Source: Acidobacteriota bacterium
GTDB lineage: Bacteria > Acidobacteriota > Terriglobia > Acidiferrales > UBA7541
Length of the DNA stretch: 54,683 nucleotides
Reading direction: 5' to 3'
NCBI GenBank assembly: GCA_003223255.1
Contig: QHYJ01000031.1
Location: 1 to 54,683 of the forward strand
Below are positions 1 to 7,659 of the stretch, in pieces (the stretch's first letter is position 1; each line of letters opens with the position of its first letter). The notes beneath the pieces are model-generated. The model saw only the letters and a list, made by a program, of their open reading frames with translations, had not been told where the DNA came from and ran no database searches. Position numbers and translations under genes: made by a program.

Positions 1-1632
1 GCATTCGAATTTGAGGAAACACCGGATCAGATGGCGGCGATCATAGACATCAAGAAAGACATGGAGAAAAGCGAGCCGATGGACCGGCTCCTTTGCGGCG
101 ACGTCGGCTATGGCAAAACCGAAGTGGCAATGCGGGCGGCTTTCAAGGTGGTGATGGACAACAAGCAAGTTGCCCTGCTCGCGCCGACGACGGTCCTCAC
201 CTTCCAGCATTTCGAAACCTTCAAGAAACGATTTGCGGCGTTTCCCATGCGCATTGAGTTGCTGAGCCGCTTCCGCAGCACGGCCGAGCAAAAGAAAGTT
301 CTGACCGACCTGGAAGCGGGAAAGGTTGACATTGTCGTTGGCACCCACCGGCTGCTTTCGAAAGATGTGAAATTTGCGGACCTCGGTCTGCTGATTGTGG
401 ACGAGGAGCAGCGCTTCGGCGTGGCGCACAAGGAACGGTTGAAAGAGATGCGCAAGAACGTGGATGCCCTGGCGCTCTCTGCGACGCCGATTCCACGCAC
501 GCTGCACATGTCGCTAGTGGGGCTTCGGGACATGTCGTTGATCGAAACGCCGCCACGGGACCGCCTGGCGATTCAGACCGTCGTGGCACCGTTCCAGGAA
601 GAACTGGTACGCAGCGCCATCGAGAACGAGCTGGCGCGCGACGGGCAGGTCTACTTCATCCATAACCGCGTCGAGTCCATCTACTCGCTCGGTTCGATGG
701 TGCAGAAACTGGTGCCAAAAGCACGCGTGGTGGTCGGGCACGGCCAAATGGCCGAGAAAGAGCTGGAAAGCGTGATGCTCAAGTTCATTCGCGACGAGGC
801 CGACGTTTTGGTGGCGACAACCATCGTCGAAAACGGCCTGGACATTCCGCGCGCCAACACAATTCTTATTAACCGGGCGGACCGGTTGGGTCTGGCGGAA
901 CTCTACCAATTGCGCGGGCGCGTGGGCCGGTCGAGCCAGCGCGCTTATGCGTATTTGCTCGTTCCGCCGGAGACGACGCTCTCGGACATTGCGAGGAAGC
1001 GCCTGGCGGCGATGAAAGAATTCAGTGAACTCGGCGCAGGCTTCCGCATCGCTGCGCTCGACCTGGAACTGCGCGGCGCAGGCAACATGCTTGGCCGGCA
1101 GCAACACGGCCACATCGAAGCCATCGGCTTCGACATGTACTGCCAGATGTTGGAGCGGGCGGTGGCCAAGCTCAAAGGCGAAGAAGTCGCGCCAGAATTG
1201 CAAACGACCCTCAGCCTGGGGCTGGATGTCCGCATTCCGCAGGATTACATCCCGAGCGAAAACCTTCGCTTGCGCACGTACAAGCGGATTTCCACTATTG
1301 CTACGCAAGAGGAAAAACAGGATGTTCGGAAGGAACTCGAAGACCGCTTTGGCGCTCCGCCTGCGTCCGTAGAAAACCTTTTGGACTATGCCGTCCTCAA
1401 ATCCATGTGCGAGCGCCTGCGAATTTCTACGGTCGAGCGCCAGGGCAGCCGGATTGCGGTGCGCTTCCACCCGGAGACAACGCTTGATCCGGCCAGGCTG
1501 GTGAGCGTGGTGCGCTCGCGCGCGGGCATCAAGCCCGATCCAAGCGGCGTGCTGTGGATCGAATTGAAGCGCGGCGAGCCCGTTCCGGCAGTCTTGAGAA
1601 ACGTATTGCTCGGGCTTCAAGGGCAGGGCTAG
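1..1632 (+). CDS. mfd: Transcription-repair coupling factor Mfd, C-terminal part (5' end cut by the window)
   Basis: This is the superfamily 2 DNA translocase part of Mfd, which removes RNA polymerase stalled at DNA lesions and recruits the UvrABC system. The frame is open from base 1, so the gene begins outside the window. The first residues visible, FEFEETPDQ, lie just before the helicase core. Walker A is GDVGYGKTE and motif II is DEEQRFG. ATPIPRT and the late-core segments TIVENGLDIPRAN and QLRGRVGRS follow in the usual order. The last ~150 residues match the Mfd C-terminal regulatory domain. The UvrB-like and RNA-polymerase-binding domains must lie upstream. The stop TAG is at 1630, followed 76 nt later by the SurA-like gene on the same strand. 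The identification is firm. Only the missing N-terminus limits the entry. Confidence 0.97.
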   Translation, partial: AFEFEETPDQMAAIIDIKKDMEKSEPMDRLLCGDVGYGKTEVAMRAAFKVVMDNKQVALLAPTTVLTFQHFETFKKRFAAFPMRIELLSRFRSTAEQKKVLTDLEAGKVDIVVGTHRLLSKDVKFADLGLLIVDEEQRFGVAHKERLKEMRKNVDALALSATPIPRTLHMSLVGLRDMSLIETPPRDRLAIQTVVAPFQEELVRSAIENELARDGQVYFIHNRVESIYSLGSMVQKLVPKARVVVGHGQMAEKELESVMLKFIRDEADVLVATTIVENGLDIPRANTILINRADRLGLAELYQLRGRVGRSSQRAYAYLLVPPETTLSDIARKRLAAMKEFSELGAGFRIAALDLELRGAGNMLGRQQHGHIEAIGFDMYCQMLERAVAKLKGEEVAPELQTTLSLGLDVRIPQDYIPSENLRLRTYKRISTIATQEEKQDVRKELEDRFGAPPASVENLLDYAVLKSMCERLRISTVERQGSRIAVRFHPETTLDPARLVSVVRSRAGIKPDPSGVLWIELKRGEPVPAVLRNVLLGLQGQG

Positions 1633-1708
1633 ACTGTTTGTTTGGGATATTTCCATTGTGCGGTAGAACTTGCCGGGCCCGCTCTTTGATTTGCAAGGAA
1701 GGAACTGC

Positions 1709-2953
1709 ATGCGAAAACTTGTTCTATTCGTGGCGGTCGGCACGGCGTTTCCTGTGTTGGCGCAAGAGACGCGGGAATCCAGTTCGCAGGCGCCTCCGCC
1801 TGCTGCCACTCAGACGAAACCTGTGGCTACGCCGGCGGCTAAGTTGAAGGGCGCCGCGGCGACACAGCCGGTGGATCCGAACGCGGGAAAAACCATCGAA
1901 GAGATCATTGCCCGCGTCAACAACGAAATCATTACGCTCACCGAGTACGAGAAGGCGCGCCAGAGCGCCGAAGAGGACGCTAAGCAGGAATGCCAGGGCC
2001 GCTGCACTCCGGAGCAGTTGCAGGCGGATATCGAGGAGCGCAAAAAAAACACGCTGCGCGACTTGATCGACCAGTCGCTGCTCGTCCAGCGCGGCAAGGA
2101 CATGGGCATCAGCGTCAAGGCCGACGTCATCAAACAACTCGATCAAATTCGCGTGCAAAACAAGCTGGATAGCATTGACGCGCTGGAAAAAGCGGTCACC
2201 TCGGAGGGCATGAACTGGGAGGATTTCCAAAGCAATATCGAAAATCATGTGCTCACCCAGAAGGTGATCGGTCAAGAAGTCGGGTCACACATCAACATCA
2301 GCGACGACGAAGTTCAAAAGTATTATGAGGCGCACAAAACGGAATTTGTGCGCCCGGAGCAGGTGGCGCTGCGCGAAATTCAGGTCAGTACGCAGGGCAA
2401 GAGTGCGGATGAACTGCCGGCGCTGAAGAAGAAAGCGGAGACGGCGCTGAAGCGCGTTCAGGACGGAGAGGACTTTGGGGAAATTGCGAAGCGCTACTCC
2501 GACAGCAGCACCAAGGACCAGGGCGGCTATCTTGGAATGTACAAGCGCGGCGAACTGGCTAAGGAACTCGAAGATAAAGTGTTCGCCATGAAGAGGAATC
2601 AGTTGACGGACGTCCTGGAGACTAAACAAGCGTATCTGATTCTTCAGGTGCTGGAGCACTACGACGAAGGGCAACAGTCGCTCGACAAAGTCAGAAATGA
2701 AATCATGGAGAAGCTGTACAGCGAGCGCATGGAGCCCGCTTTGCGCGCCTACCTCAAGACCCTGCGCGAGCAGAGCTACGTCATTATCAAGCCGGGTTAC
2801 CAAGACATCGCTGGCGGCGGAAGTTCGGAAATTCAGGAAGTGAGCGCGACACCGGAAGCCAGCAAACAAAAGAAGGGCCACAAGAGATTCCTGCTCTTTG
2901 GCAAGAGGTCCGGATCGAGTTCCGGGAAATCCGGTTCGGATTCGGGCAAATGA
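1709..2953 (+). CDS. SurA-like periplasmic peptidyl-prolyl isomerase (PpiC/parvulin family)
   Basis: A periplasmic chaperone/foldase of about 414 residues that probably helps outer-membrane proteins fold. I chose the ATG at 1709 because a strong ribosome-binding site (AAGGAAGG, 1695-1702) lies 6 nt upstream and a signal peptide follows at once (MRKLVLFVAVGTAFPVLAQ). An in-frame TTG at 1670 would hide that signal. After a Pro/Ala-rich linker comes a SurA-type N-terminal region (about residues 60-190, starting near IEEIIARVNNEIITL). A parvulin domain follows at about 210-330 (VALREIQV, FGEIAKRYSDS, GGYLGMYKRGEL). The C-terminus is Ser/Gly/Lys-rich and low in complexity. Only one parvulin domain is present, whereas E. 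coli SurA has two. The exact orthology to surA is inferred, so no symbol is given. Confidence 0.88.
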   Translation: MRKLVLFVAVGTAFPVLAQETRESSSQAPPPAATQTKPVATPAAKLKGAAATQPVDPNAGKTIEEIIARVNNEIITLTEYEKARQSAEEDAKQECQGRCTPEQLQADIEERKKNTLRDLIDQSLLVQRGKDMGISVKADVIKQLDQIRVQNKLDSIDALEKAVTSEGMNWEDFQSNIENHVLTQKVIGQEVGSHINISDDEVQKYYEAHKTEFVRPEQVALREIQVSTQGKSADELPALKKKAETALKRVQDGEDFGEIAKRYSDSSTKDQGGYLGMYKRGELAKELEDKVFAMKRNQLTDVLETKQAYLILQVLEHYDEGQQSLDKVRNEIMEKLYSERMEPALRAYLKTLREQSYVIIKPGYQDIAGGGSSEIQEVSATPEASKQKKGHKRFLLFGKRSGSSSGKSGSDSGK

Positions 2954-3011
2954 AGGCGGCCTTTTCCATTAAATATGTTCTTCATGAATAATCTGGGCTA
3001 GAATCGGGCCA

Positions 3012-3978
3012 ATGAAGACACCGCTCGTTTCTGATCTGAACTCCGAGCAGAACATCACGACGTTTTTCCTCGTTTGCGAAAAAGAAATTCGCAACACGCG
3101 CGAAGGCAAGCCCTACTTGCGCCTGGAACTGGGCGACCGCAGCGGCACTATCGAAGCGCGCATGTGGGAGCAGTTCGAAGCGGCCGCAAAGGGAATCAAC
3201 CGCGATGACTTCGTGAAAGTCCAGGCGCGCGTGGAGATGTACCGCAGCCGGCCGCAGCTTTCGGTGATGCAGGTGCGCCTGGCCAAGCCCGAAGAAATTG
3301 ACCTCGCCGATTTTTTGCCGCAGACGAAAGCAGACGTGGCGAAGCTGTACGCGGAGCTGCTGGAATACGCGACGTCGATTTCAAATTCCTGGCTAAAAAA
3401 GCTTGTGACGGGGATTCTCAGCGATCCGGACATCGCCGCGAAGTACAAGCGCGCTCCGGCAGCGAAAGTGATGCACCATGCGTATTTGGGCGGCTTGCTG
3501 GAACATGTTGTTAGTTTGTGTGGGCTGGCAAAGGCAGTTGCCGCGCATTATCCGGAACTGGACGTCGATTTGCTGTTGACCGCGGCGATGCTGCATGATG
3601 TGGGGAAGCTGGACGAGCTCGGTTACGAACGCGCCATCGGTTACACGGTGGAAGGCCATCTGCTAGGGCACATCGTCCTGGAAGTCCAAACCATTGCAAA
3701 AGCCATGGACGCGATCGAAGGTTTCCCGCCGAATTTGAAAACCGTCATTCAGCACATGCTCATCAGCCACCATGGCGAGTATGAGCATGATTCGCGAGGC
3801 GCTCGTTTTCCATTTTTTGGATGATCTCGATTCGAAGCTTGCCGCCGTGCGCACGGCCTTGGCGGGGGATTCCGGAGAGGCTGAATGGTCGGCTTACTCC
3901 CGAGCCTTGGGACGGAAGTTCCTGCGGCTGGAAGAATTTCTGAAGGATTTTACCCTCACATCACCGGACAAAAAGTAA
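3012..3978 (+). pseudogene. YhaM-type 3'-5' exoribonuclease (OB-fold plus HD domain), interrupted by an apparent 20-nt deletion
   Basis: The first frame (3012-3824) encodes an OB-fold nucleic-acid-binding domain (about residues 10-95, KEIRNTREGKPYLRLELGDR) and an HD phosphohydrolase domain (about 150-260, with MHHAYLGGLLEHV, AAMLHDVGKLDE and LISHHGEYE). This is the layout of the YhaM family of 3'-5' exoribonucleases. After HGEYEH the frame runs off into an unrelated tail. The expected continuation, REALVFHFLDDLDSK and about 50 more residues, is in another frame and ends at 3978. Family members usually carry about seven more residues (GSP..P-like) between these two pieces. A loss of 20 nt around 3788-3790 therefore explains both the missing residues and the shift. 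If real, the protein loses its C-terminal helices. If it is a consensus error, the gene is intact. The start ATG at 3012 fits the family N-terminus. Confidence 0.8.
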
Positions 3979-4162
3979 GGGGCTAAAGAACTCGTACGCA
4001 AGCAAGAAAAAGGCCGTTGGCATCAACTTGAGCCCGGAAGTTGTGGATTATTTTAAGGGACTAGCGGAGGAGACGGGACTTCCATACCAGAAGTTGATCG
4101 ATCTTTATCTTCTGGAGTGCGCGAGGAAGCGCAAGAAATTGGCGATGCGGTGGGTGGCGTAG
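3944..4162 (+). pseudogene. CopG/BrnA-like antitoxin remnant without a visible start codon
   Basis: This open frame overlaps the end of the YhaM-type gene and continues past it. From 3986 it reads KNSYASKKAVGINLSPEVV, DYFKGLAEETGLPYQKLIDL and YLLECARKRKKLAMRWVA, then TAG at 4160. That pattern (KNPYA..., a charged residue, then 'EVVDYFK...ETGLPYQxLI') is typical of short ribbon-helix-helix antitoxins of the CopG/BrnA type. No ATG, GTG or TTG lies between the upstream in-frame stop (3941-3943) and the conserved part. The first candidate is a TTG at 4028, inside the domain. No toxin gene is next to it. It is most likely a 5'-damaged orphan antitoxin. The family assignment is by recollection of the motif. 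Confidence 0.45.
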
Positions 4163-4232
4163 CAGAGTTCTTGACATAGGATTGCGTATGGGCTGCACAA
4201 GCCACTAGACTGGTATTGGGCGACTGGATTCC

Positions 4233-5351
4233 ATGTTCCCAAAGAGCCTCCAAATTCGGGATTTGGCGATACGCCCGGCGGCGGTGCTGGCGCCTATGGC
4301 GGGCGTGACGGACACGCTGTTCCGCCGCGTGATTCGAGGCCTGGGCGAGTGCGGCCTGCTGATGACGGAGTTCACCAGCTCCGAAGGCATCACGCGCAGC
4401 GCCGCAAAAACGTTGCGCTATTTGTATTTTCAGGAAGACGAGCACCCGATCACGGCGCAGCTTTTCGGCGCAAACCCGGCGGTGATGGCGCAAGCCGCCA
4501 GGATGGTTGAAGACCTCGGTTACGACGCGGTGGACATCAATCTCGGCTGCCCAGCGAAGAAAGTGGTGAAGTGCGGCGGGTCGGGGTTGCTGCGCGACTT
4601 GCCTCTGCTCGAGCAAATCTTTCGCGCGGTGCGCGCGGCGGTGAAAATTCCTTTGACCATCAAGTTGCGCGCGGGCTGGGACGAGAAATCCATTGTTGCC
4701 GCCGACGTGGCCAAGCTGGCAGAAAGCGTGGGCGTTGAAGCCGTCGCGGTGCACCCGCGCACGCGCGTTCAGGGTTACAGCGGCGCCGCAGATTGGTCCA
4801 TCATCGCAGCCGTGAAGCAAGCGGTAAAGATTCCGGTCATTGGCAACGGCGACATCAATCGTCCGGAGGACGCCGAGCGCATGTTCCGGGAAACCGGTTG
4901 CGACGCGGTGATGATTGGGCGCGCGGCGGCCACGAATCCGTGGATCTTCCGCCAGATGCAGGAGTTCGCGGAGACGGGGCGCTACGCCATCCCGACCGAA
5001 GTTGACCGCTTCCGGTTACTGATTGACTACTACGGACAAATTTGCGCCGCCAACCTACCCGATGGTGTAGGCAAAATGAAACAGTTCGCTTGCTGGTTTA
5101 CTCATAGCGTGGGGAACGGCAGCGAGCTTCGCAGAATCGTACATGCGGCGCGCACGCCCGGCGAAATCCTTTCCAGGGTGGAGAGTTTCTTCCATGGCGG
5201 AGCGGCTGCGGGCGTCCGCGTTGCGGGCGCGCAGGAAATGGCCGATGGCTCCACGGTCACCAGCAAGCTGGACCGCGCTGTCGCCAGAAATGAGGACCCG
5301 GCCCATGGTCCCAGTCAGCATGTCAGTTTCGAGGCAACGCTCGGAACGTAG
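4233..5351 (+). CDS. dusB: tRNA-dihydrouridine synthase B
   Basis: An FMN-dependent enzyme that reduces specific uridines in the tRNA D-loop to dihydrouridine. The protein is a TIM barrel. It starts with the flavin-binding APMAGVTDTLFR (about residues 20-31) and has the catalytic-cysteine segment NLGCPAKKVVKCGGSGLLRD near residue 105. HPRTRVQGYSG and the phosphate-binding pair IGNGDI and DAVMIGRAA follow. The helical C-terminal domain includes the family signature around KMKQF. At 372 residues it is about 50 longer than E. coli DusB, owing to a tail of no recognised function. The tail overlaps the start of the PilZ gene. The ATG at 4233 is the first in frame with the conserved N-terminus. Confidence in function is high. 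The B subtype is inferred from overall motif resemblance. Confidence 0.95.
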   Translation: MFPKSLQIRDLAIRPAAVLAPMAGVTDTLFRRVIRGLGECGLLMTEFTSSEGITRSAAKTLRYLYFQEDEHPITAQLFGANPAVMAQAARMVEDLGYDAVDINLGCPAKKVVKCGGSGLLRDLPLLEQIFRAVRAAVKIPLTIKLRAGWDEKSIVAADVAKLAESVGVEAVAVHPRTRVQGYSGAADWSIIAAVKQAVKIPVIGNGDINRPEDAERMFRETGCDAVMIGRAAATNPWIFRQMQEFAETGRYAIPTEVDRFRLLIDYYGQICAANLPDGVGKMKQFACWFTHSVGNGSELRRIVHAARTPGEILSRVESFFHGGAAAGVRVAGAQEMADGSTVTSKLDRAVARNEDPAHGPSQHVSFEATLGT

Positions 5352-5661
5352 AATTGCAGTCCACCTACCTATGCGCGTGAGCGGACGCGACTCCCGCGGC
5401 ATGGCCTTCGAGGAAGAAACCTCCAGCGTAAACCTTTGCCGCAGCGGCGCCGCGTTTCTGACGCGCTTTGATGTGGCGATAGGCTCGGATCGCAGCATTC
5501 CGTTATCGAATTATGCACCGCGCCGCGGCGCGGCGGACTTCTCGACCTCTGGACGCGTCGTGCATGTTCGCGACGCGGAGTCGGGCGGAGAGAAATTCGT
5601 GGGTGTGCAGTTTGTTGGCCCGCGGTTCCAGCGCGTGTTCCGGTCGGAATCGGCGGCCTGA
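5305..5661 (+). CDS. PilZ-domain protein
   Basis: A small (~118-residue) protein that is essentially one PilZ domain, the usual cyclic-di-GMP receptor module. The R-S-E-R-R segment near residue 10 fits the RxxxR motif. NLCRSG further on fits the (D/N)xSxxG motif, except that Ser is replaced by Cys. GRVVHVRD and VGVQFVGP give the closing beta strands. The start lies inside the 3' end of dusB: ATG at 5305 or at 5320. Both keep the domain, and a longer reading from 5143 adds only residues that are the dusB sequence read in another frame. The overlap suggests co-transcription with dusB. Type IV pilus genes lie far downstream (47230 on), so a link to pili is possible but not shown. Ligand binding is untested and the Cys change may weaken it. 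Confidence 0.75.
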   Translation: MVPVSMSVSRQRSERRIAVHLPMRVSGRDSRGMAFEEETSSVNLCRSGAAFLTRFDVAIGSDRSIPLSNYAPRRGAADFSTSGRVVHVRDAESGGEKFVGVQFVGPRFQRVFRSESAA

Positions 5662-5698
5662 GCTCCTTCTTTTGCGGGAATAGAAGTCCCTTGCGCGC

Positions 5699-6757
5699 CT
5701 ACAAGCCTGTGGTCGTTCGTTGGAGGCGCTCTCCTCTATTCCCAAGGCAGGTGTTCAGATACCAGGTATTCCCGAAAGGGTCCCTCACGCCGGCTGAGCG
5801 GTCGCCGTAGGGCTTGTCGTTCGGTGGCTCAACGGAAGTGGCCCCCGCGCGCAGCGCCTGTGCGTACATGGCATCCGCGTCGGGTACGAAAATGTGCAGG
5901 TGGCAGGGCTTCGGCTGATACTCTCCGTGGGCTTCGTCGATTTCGAGCGTGGCGTTGCCAATGCGCATAGTGGCGTGCATCACGATTCCTTCCGGCGATT
6001 TGTGCACGCCCATCGCTTCCGCCCCGAACGCAGCTTCCATAAACGGAATCATCTTGTGCGCCCCGCGAACATGAAGATACGGCTGCACGCTTGGCAGCGC
6101 TCCGGAAGAATCGAGGGACCAGCGTTTTGGCGTCGCGATGTACCAACGGTTGCCAAAACGGTCTCTAAGAGCACCCCAGCGATCACCAGAAGGGTGATCG
6201 CTGGTGGGCCTGTAGATCGCGGTAGCGCCGGCCTGCAGTGCGCGGTCAAAGGTGGCGTCGGCGTCGTCCACGTACAAGTGAATGTCTGTCGGAGAGGACG
6301 GAATTTGCTCGTTGGCCTCGGCGGTTTCGATTACTCCATTGCCGATGGCCACTTCCGCGTGCATCAACTTGCCATCCGGCAACGGCACTCGCAGCCGTTC
6401 CGTGCCCGCAAAAGCGTTCTTTAAGAACTCGATGAACTGCGATGCGCCGTTCACGATGATGTAAGGCGTAATGGACGTGAATCCCGGACGCATGTAGTGG
6501 ACGGCCTTCGCTGGCGCCGTTGCGGTCGATTCGGTTCTTTCGTTCATGGGCATAGTCGTTCTCCTTTGCAGATCGGATTTGAGTGCTGCTCGAAACTCGG
6601 TTCGCGGCAAGTAACGCAGCTCGCGGGCAATCGCAGCAAGCGGTGCAAGGTCGCGGTGCGGCACTTTCTCCGCCCGCGGCTGCAGAGACACGAGCATAGC
6701 TTGCACAACCTCTTCGACCTGCTCGGCGAGGGGGCGCTTGGGCAGCCGCTCAGGCAC
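5699..6757 (-). CDS. Two-domain VOC (glyoxalase/bleomycin-resistance fold) protein, PhnB-like
   Basis: The protein has about 352 residues. An N-terminal ~70-residue helical segment (LAEQVEEVVQAMLV ... LPRTEFRAALKSDL) precedes two tandem VOC domains. Domain 1 begins at SITPYIIVNGASQFIEF and closes with DRFGNRWYIAT. Domain 2 begins at VQPYLHVRGAHKMIPFMEAA and closes with DPFGNTWYLNT. PhnB-type VOC proteins are often annotated as glyoxalase-like without a proven substrate, and none can be named here. I place the start at the GTG at 6757, which overlaps the stop of the upstream sigma-factor remnant (GTGCCTGA, 6757-6750), a typical translational-coupling arrangement. Reading further upstream to 7051 only translates the sigma gene in a wrong frame. 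The coding sequence contains a perfect 12-bp inverted repeat at 6176-6204. No regulator other than the decayed sigma factor is adjacent. Confidence 0.82.
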   Translation of the reverse strand: MPERLPKRPLAEQVEEVVQAMLVSLQPRAEKVPHRDLAPLAAIARELRYLPRTEFRAALKSDLQRRTTMPMNERTESTATAPAKAVHYMRPGFTSITPYIIVNGASQFIEFLKNAFAGTERLRVPLPDGKLMHAEVAIGNGVIETAEANEQIPSSPTDIHLYVDDADATFDRALQAGATAIYRPTSDHPSGDRWGALRDRFGNRWYIATPKRWSLDSSGALPSVQPYLHVRGAHKMIPFMEAAFGAEAMGVHKSPEGIVMHATMRIGNATLEIDEAHGEYQPKPCHLHIFVPDADAMYAQALRAGATSVEPPNDKPYGDRSAGVRDPFGNTWYLNTCLGNRGERLQRTTTGL

Positions 6758-7047
6758 GGCCGCCTCCCATCTGCGCACGCAGGCGCTCGAGCGCGCAACG
6801 GCAATTGCTTGACCGCTCCCTCGCTTTTGCCGAGCCGCTCGGCGATTTCCCGAATGCTGCGCTGGTCCACGAAGCGCTCGTGAACCACGCGCCGCTGGGT
6901 TTCCGGGAGCTGCCCCACCAACCGGAGCAAACGCGCTCGGTGTTCGATAGCACGGCAGACGCTTCTCCGTCCTCCCTGGGGCGGCGGACTTCTTAGGCGC
7001 TGCGCTTCTCGGCGAAGCCTTGTTCCTTCCGGGGCGTCCGGTGGGCT
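6750..7047 (-). pseudogene. Sigma-70-family factor remnant (region 4) with a frameshift
   Basis: On the minus strand one frame reads RAIEHRARLLRLVGQLPETQ, RRVVHERFVDQRSIREIAER and LGKSEGAVKQL, a clear sigma region 4 helix-turn-helix. The expected end, ALERLRAQMGGGRA followed by TGA at 6752-6750, lies in the next frame. One missing base in the GC-repeat around 6790-6797 joins the two and gives the normal KQLPLRALERLRAQM. Upstream the frame is open only to a TGA at 7050-7048, and no region 2 (core-binding) was found in any frame, so the 5' two thirds of the gene are missing. The stop overlaps the GTG start of the VOC gene, which suggests the two once formed an operon. Family membership is clear. 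The subgroup cannot be told. Confidence 0.72.
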
Positions 7048-7051
7048 TCAT

Positions 7052-7659
7052 CGCTCTGGGAATAATAACTCGCCAGCGCGAAAAAGGTTACGGCGCTGCC
7101 CGGTTCCGCCCAGCCCCCGTGGGAATGCCGGGCGCTGTCGTTTTTCATACCATGCCGGTACTCCAGAGCAGTTACATGCGTCCGTGAAAATTGGTGAAAA
7201 TGAGGACAACGATTCCCGTGTGCTGGTGCGGTCTGCCGGCGCTCGGCTCAGGGAGGGTTGAATGCAGAAGCTACAACATCTCTCTCCAAAAGGGTGCGAA
7301 GGGCGAACGGAACAACAATAGCGCTGGCAAGCAACACGGCAAGGCCCGCGCCGAACAAGTGCAGGTGGAAAACAAAAAGGGGGAGAAGGACCCCAGCCCG
7401 TCCAAGGGTAGCAAGAGTCAGGGCAAGCACAAGGGCTGGTCGACGAAGGGCGAACACAAAGCCAAGGGCCACCGCTAGGATCGGCAGTCCAGAGTTCGGT
7501 CATTAAAACCCAGGGGAGCCATGAAGACGGAGCGGCTTCCTTTCCTTTTGGGAACTATCCACAGGTAGTAGCCAGTTAGCACCTAAGGCGTGATGCCACC
7601 GCGGACCACCAGAGCAGCAATCCACGAAGCGACAGAATTTGAGAGAGTGAGCTAGCGCG
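7052..7659. other. Gene-poor gap between the sigma remnant and the BNR-protein gene
   Basis: About 600 nt without a convincing conserved gene. The only candidates are two antiparallel open frames over 7191-7478 (see the low-confidence plus-strand entry). The minus-strand partner (7472-7248, GTG start) reads as a hydrophobic Leu/Val/Ala-rich peptide. It is probably just the complement of the Lys/Gly-rich plus-strand reading. No sigma region 2 fragment, tRNA or clear terminator was seen here. Confidence 0.4.
7200..7478 (+). CDS. Possible small Lys/Gly/Ser-rich hydrophilic protein (unknown)
   Basis: An open frame of about 92 codons from ATG 7200 (or TTG 7191) to TAG 7476. The last ~60 residues are strongly biased to Lys, Gly, Ser, His and Glu, for example NNNSAGKQHGKARAEQVQVE near the middle and GEHKAKGHR at the end. 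The composition predicts a disordered protein. Third codon positions in this part are mostly G or C, like the surrounding real genes, which is the main argument for coding. Against it, there is no good ribosome-binding site, the first ~30 residues look random, and the complement is also open. I do not recognise a family. Confidence 0.25.
   Translation: MRTTIPVCWCGLPALGSGRVECRSYNISLQKGAKGERNNNSAGKQHGKARAEQVQVENKKGEKDPSPSKGSKSQGKHKGWSTKGEHKAKGHR

Noticed and set aside
514-1809. 431-codon minus-strand frame under mfd
   Set aside because: It is the complement of the mfd coding region and has no family resemblance. The plus strand is clearly Mfd.
4171-4199. TTGACA at 4171-4176 as a dusB promoter
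   Set aside because: The -35 match is perfect but no -10-like hexamer lies 16-18 nt downstream.
5143-5304. Upstream extension of the PilZ gene
   Set aside because: These bases are the end of dusB in another frame. The PilZ pattern starts near 5325.
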